64,000 nt of DNA, taken from assembly GCA_026745465.1 (NCBI GenBank), contig JACYXH010000352.1:196001-260000 (forward strand). The letters run 5' to 3'. Positions 61,217 through 64,000 of the stretch are shown here, piece after piece. Made by a program: the position numbers and the translations under genes. Position 1 is the first letter of the stretch, and every line of letters begins with the position of its first letter. The stretch is from Lota lota. Taxonomy: Eukaryota > Chordata > Actinopteri > Gadiformes > Lotidae. The notes beneath the pieces were generated by a model, which worked only from the letters and a program-made list of their open reading frames with translations, had not been told where the DNA came from and did not search any database.

Positions 61217-64000
61217 CAGGGGTGGGCAAACTTTTTGACTCGCGGGCCACAATAGGTTTTCAAATTTGACAGAGGGGCCGGGCCAGGTGCATTTGGAGGG
61301 AGTGTTTGGGCCGGATATACTAAAGCATTAAATGTAGTGTGTGCAAACCTCATAGCACAGTAAGAACACTACAACCCAATTTATTAACTGTCTTTCAAAT
61401 GTGAAAAATAGCCCTTATCAATTAATAAATTTGTCTCAAGGAATATGCAAGATATGACATTTACATACTATTTCGCAGATACTGGGATGAGGAAATGTAA
61501 ATAGATTCAAATAACACACGCACTGTGATTTATCAAGATTGCGTCTGTTTTTAATAAGTTTCAATTTAAGGTGCAAAGTTAAAGAAATCAACATTTATTG
61601 AAAAAAGGAATCACTTTCAACATTCAAAACATATTATTACACAACAAAATACTCAAGCTCAATAATATCTACTTGTGTTAAACTTCGCAAAATCATAAAT
61701 GGATTGTCTTGACCGCGCGCTCTACAAACTCGCCACGGAAGACCTCGCCTTCACGCGCAAACAGTGCACGTGTATTGTTGCCAAGCACACAGACATAGGC
61801 TGTATTAAATATCCTACCTGCAGTCGAAAATTTAAATTAAGGGTGATGTGCGGCGTGTTAATAAAGCTACTGTACCGCTGCTGTGCGTAAATACGCATTG
61901 CTCTTAATTTAAAGACGCACTTCCAAACTTTCCAAATGCATTTTTTCAAAACACAGCAGAAAAACTCATCATTTTAGTGGGAACAGTGTTGTTGGTCTCC
62001 CTTTTTTGCCAGTGCATCAAAGTCTGGAGTTAGTTTTGTTGTGGCAATTCTCAAGACAGATCTGAGGTGTTGGTCAGTTAACTTGGATCTGTGATGGGCT
62101 TTGTTGATTTTCATGACGCTAAACGTCTGTTCACACACGTAAGTCGAGCCAAACAACACCAGCATCTTCTGCGCCGTCCTCCGGAGGTTTGGAAACGCGG
62201 TCTCGTTAAGTGAAGCGTAAAAGTCATTCAGTTTAAGAGACTTGAACTTCTCCTTTAAGACGGAGTCAGACTAGATCGATCAGTTCTAATTGCAGCTCCT
62301 GTGGTGCTAATTCGGGGTCTTGTGACAGGGGACAGGACACCAGTTGAAGTGACTTGTCAATTTTTTCAAAATCACAGAACCGACGGCAAAATTCTCTGTG
62401 CAGATCGTCCAGTGATTTGCAGTATTTCTTCGCATTTCGGGCGGCCTCTTTCTGCACGGCTAGTGTGGGGAAATGTGCGAAAGATTTGTTTGACATTTGC
62501 CTGGAGAATAAAACCAGCTTGGATTTGAAGGCTCCCACATTTGTGTACATGTCGTGCGCAAACTGATCTTTACCCTGTAGCTTCACGTTCAGCTCATTCA
62601 TGTGTGAAAATATGTCTACAGCAAACGCAAAGTCACAAAGCCAGTTTGTGTCGCTCAGCTCGGGAAATTCTTCGGATTTCTTCATTAAATTAAAAAATGA
62701 GCGAATCTCGTCTTTGAGCTCCCAGACTCGTTGAAACACTTTCCCCAAACTTAACCAGCGGACGCGAGAGTGGTAAAGTAGGTCCTGGTGGTCCGCATTA
62801 GTTTCTTCCAGAAACGTAATGAACTGACGATGATTAAGTCCCCTTGCTCGTATGAAGTTAACAAGTTTTACAACTGGATCCACGACGTGATCTAGCTGCA
62901 ATACAGACTTACACAGAGACTCCTGATGAATGATGCAGTGAAGTAAAATAACATTCTGGTCAGGGTTTTCTTCTTTCACTTTATCCTGGATTCTTTTCAG
63001 CAGCCCAATGTTTTTTCCAGTTAAATTTGGCGATCCATCCGTGGTGACATTGGCAAGTTTACTCCAAGGTAGCTTCATTCTCTCGATGACAGAAGACACC
63101 TGTTCATATAAGTCCTCTCCTCGCGTTTTCCCTTTCAGTGATTCCATGCTCAAAAGCTCCTCCGTTATCTCAAAACTGTCGTTAATCCCTCGGATAAAAA
63201 TTAGGAGCTGAGCAGTGTCTTTTATGTCGTTACTTTCATCCAGTGCTAGTGAATATAACTTAAAGGACTCCGCCTTTTTGTTTAACTCGCTGACTATATC
63301 TTCGTCAATCAGTTCCACGCGACGAGTCACTGTCCTTCGTGCTAAACTAATTTTTTCAAACTTGGCTTTGCTCTCCGGACACAAGAGACCTGCTGTCTCT
63401 ACCATGCACTCTTTCAAAAACTCACCTTCGGAGAAAGGCTTGGTAGCCTTTGCTAATTTGAATGCCAGCAAATAACTTGCCTTGGTACTTGACTCTTGAA
63501 TTGCAGTTTGTCGGTGAAAAAAGTTATGTTGATTCTGTAAATTAGCTGCCAACCTCTGAGCAGTAGCCGCCCGTTCTTGTGTTGACTGCTTGCTAGCATA
63601 GTTTGCATGTTTCGTGGCAAAGTGACGGCTGATATTGTACTCTTTGAAAACCGCAACAGCTTCTTGGCATATCAGACATACAGCCTTTGATCGGACTTCA
63701 GTGAAGAAGTATTTTGTTGTCCACTCCTTATTAAACACTCGGCATTCGCTGTCCACTTTCCTTCTCTTTGGTCCGCTCATTTTTACAGAAGGGCTTAATG
63801 GTGACGTGAAACGAAGTGAAATAAAGAGAAATACGCGCCACTCCAACAACGGTCAAAGTGCGCCATCTATTGGGGAAAGGTGGGCATTGCAGGGAAAGGG
63901 GAAAAAAGAAGGTTTTTACTATAATTTGGACAAGTTCGGCGGGCCGGATTAAAAAGCCTAACGGGCCGTACGTGGCCCGCGGGCCGTAGTTTGCCCATGT
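61217..64000 (-). mobile_element. hAT transposon (Charlie-like), unit 2 (last ~3 bp outside window)
   Basis: Same element as 45158-47944. Left flank GTCTAACC again; the right flank lies outside the window, so whether a third unit follows is unknown. Confidence 0.9.
61974..63780 (-). pseudogene. hAT transposase with BED finger, frameshifted (unit 2)
   Basis: Identical protein segments and the same frameshift (near 62266-62271) as unit 1, so the lesion predates the duplication or the copies have been homogenised. Confidence 0.85.

Overview
This is vertebrate, ray-finned fish nuclear DNA. It has GT-AG introns, vertebrate-type genes in a conserved order (cops3, usp22, then a tnfrsf13b/TACI-like receptor, all of which map to human 17p11.2 as far as I recall), fish-type SINE and LINE tails, and very many long uninterrupted (CA)n/(GT)n runs. 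Dinucleotide runs this long and this dense recall gadiform (cod-like) genomes, but that is only a guess.

Layout. 1-7.6 kb: cops3 (COP9 signalosome subunit 3), plus strand, complete except for its first coding exon. 8.4-8.96 kb: CCAAT-rich, GC-rich promoter and 5' leader of usp22. 8.96-26.7 kb: usp22, the SAGA deubiquitinase, complete in 13 coding exons whose lengths sum to an open 508-codon frame. Its introns are packed with minisatellites, including a telomere-like hairpin array and a tandem array of donor-like motifs. 29.4-34.7 kb: a TACI-like TNF receptor on the minus strand in four coding exons (two cysteine-rich exons, a membrane exon, a cytoplasmic tail exon), convergent with usp22.

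From 31,934 to the window end the sequence consists of two head-to-tail copies of a ~16-kb unit (31,934-47,944 and 47,945 to the window end, about 3 bases short of complete). Each unit carries a 41-bp minisatellite, the receptor's membrane and two cysteine-rich exons, an ISL2EU/PIF-Harbinger-like two-gene DNA transposon (SWIM-finger protein plus THAP/DDE transposase), tetranucleotide and CA repeats, a short inverted block of the same 41-bp minisatellite, and a ~2.8-kb hAT transposon with a frameshifted transposase. The two copies look almost identical: the differences I found are microsatellite lengths and one 50-bp indel.

The main interest is the duplication itself. Its breakpoint lies in the intron between the membrane exon and the tail exon, so the receptor ectodomain/membrane 'head' is duplicated while only one cytoplasmic tail exon exists. 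The unit junction falls exactly on the right end of the hAT element, whose two 8-bp flanks are reverse complements of each other rather than a direct target-site duplication. This suggests a transposon-end-mediated rearrangement. An assembly artefact (both haplotypes retained in tandem) must be excluded first.
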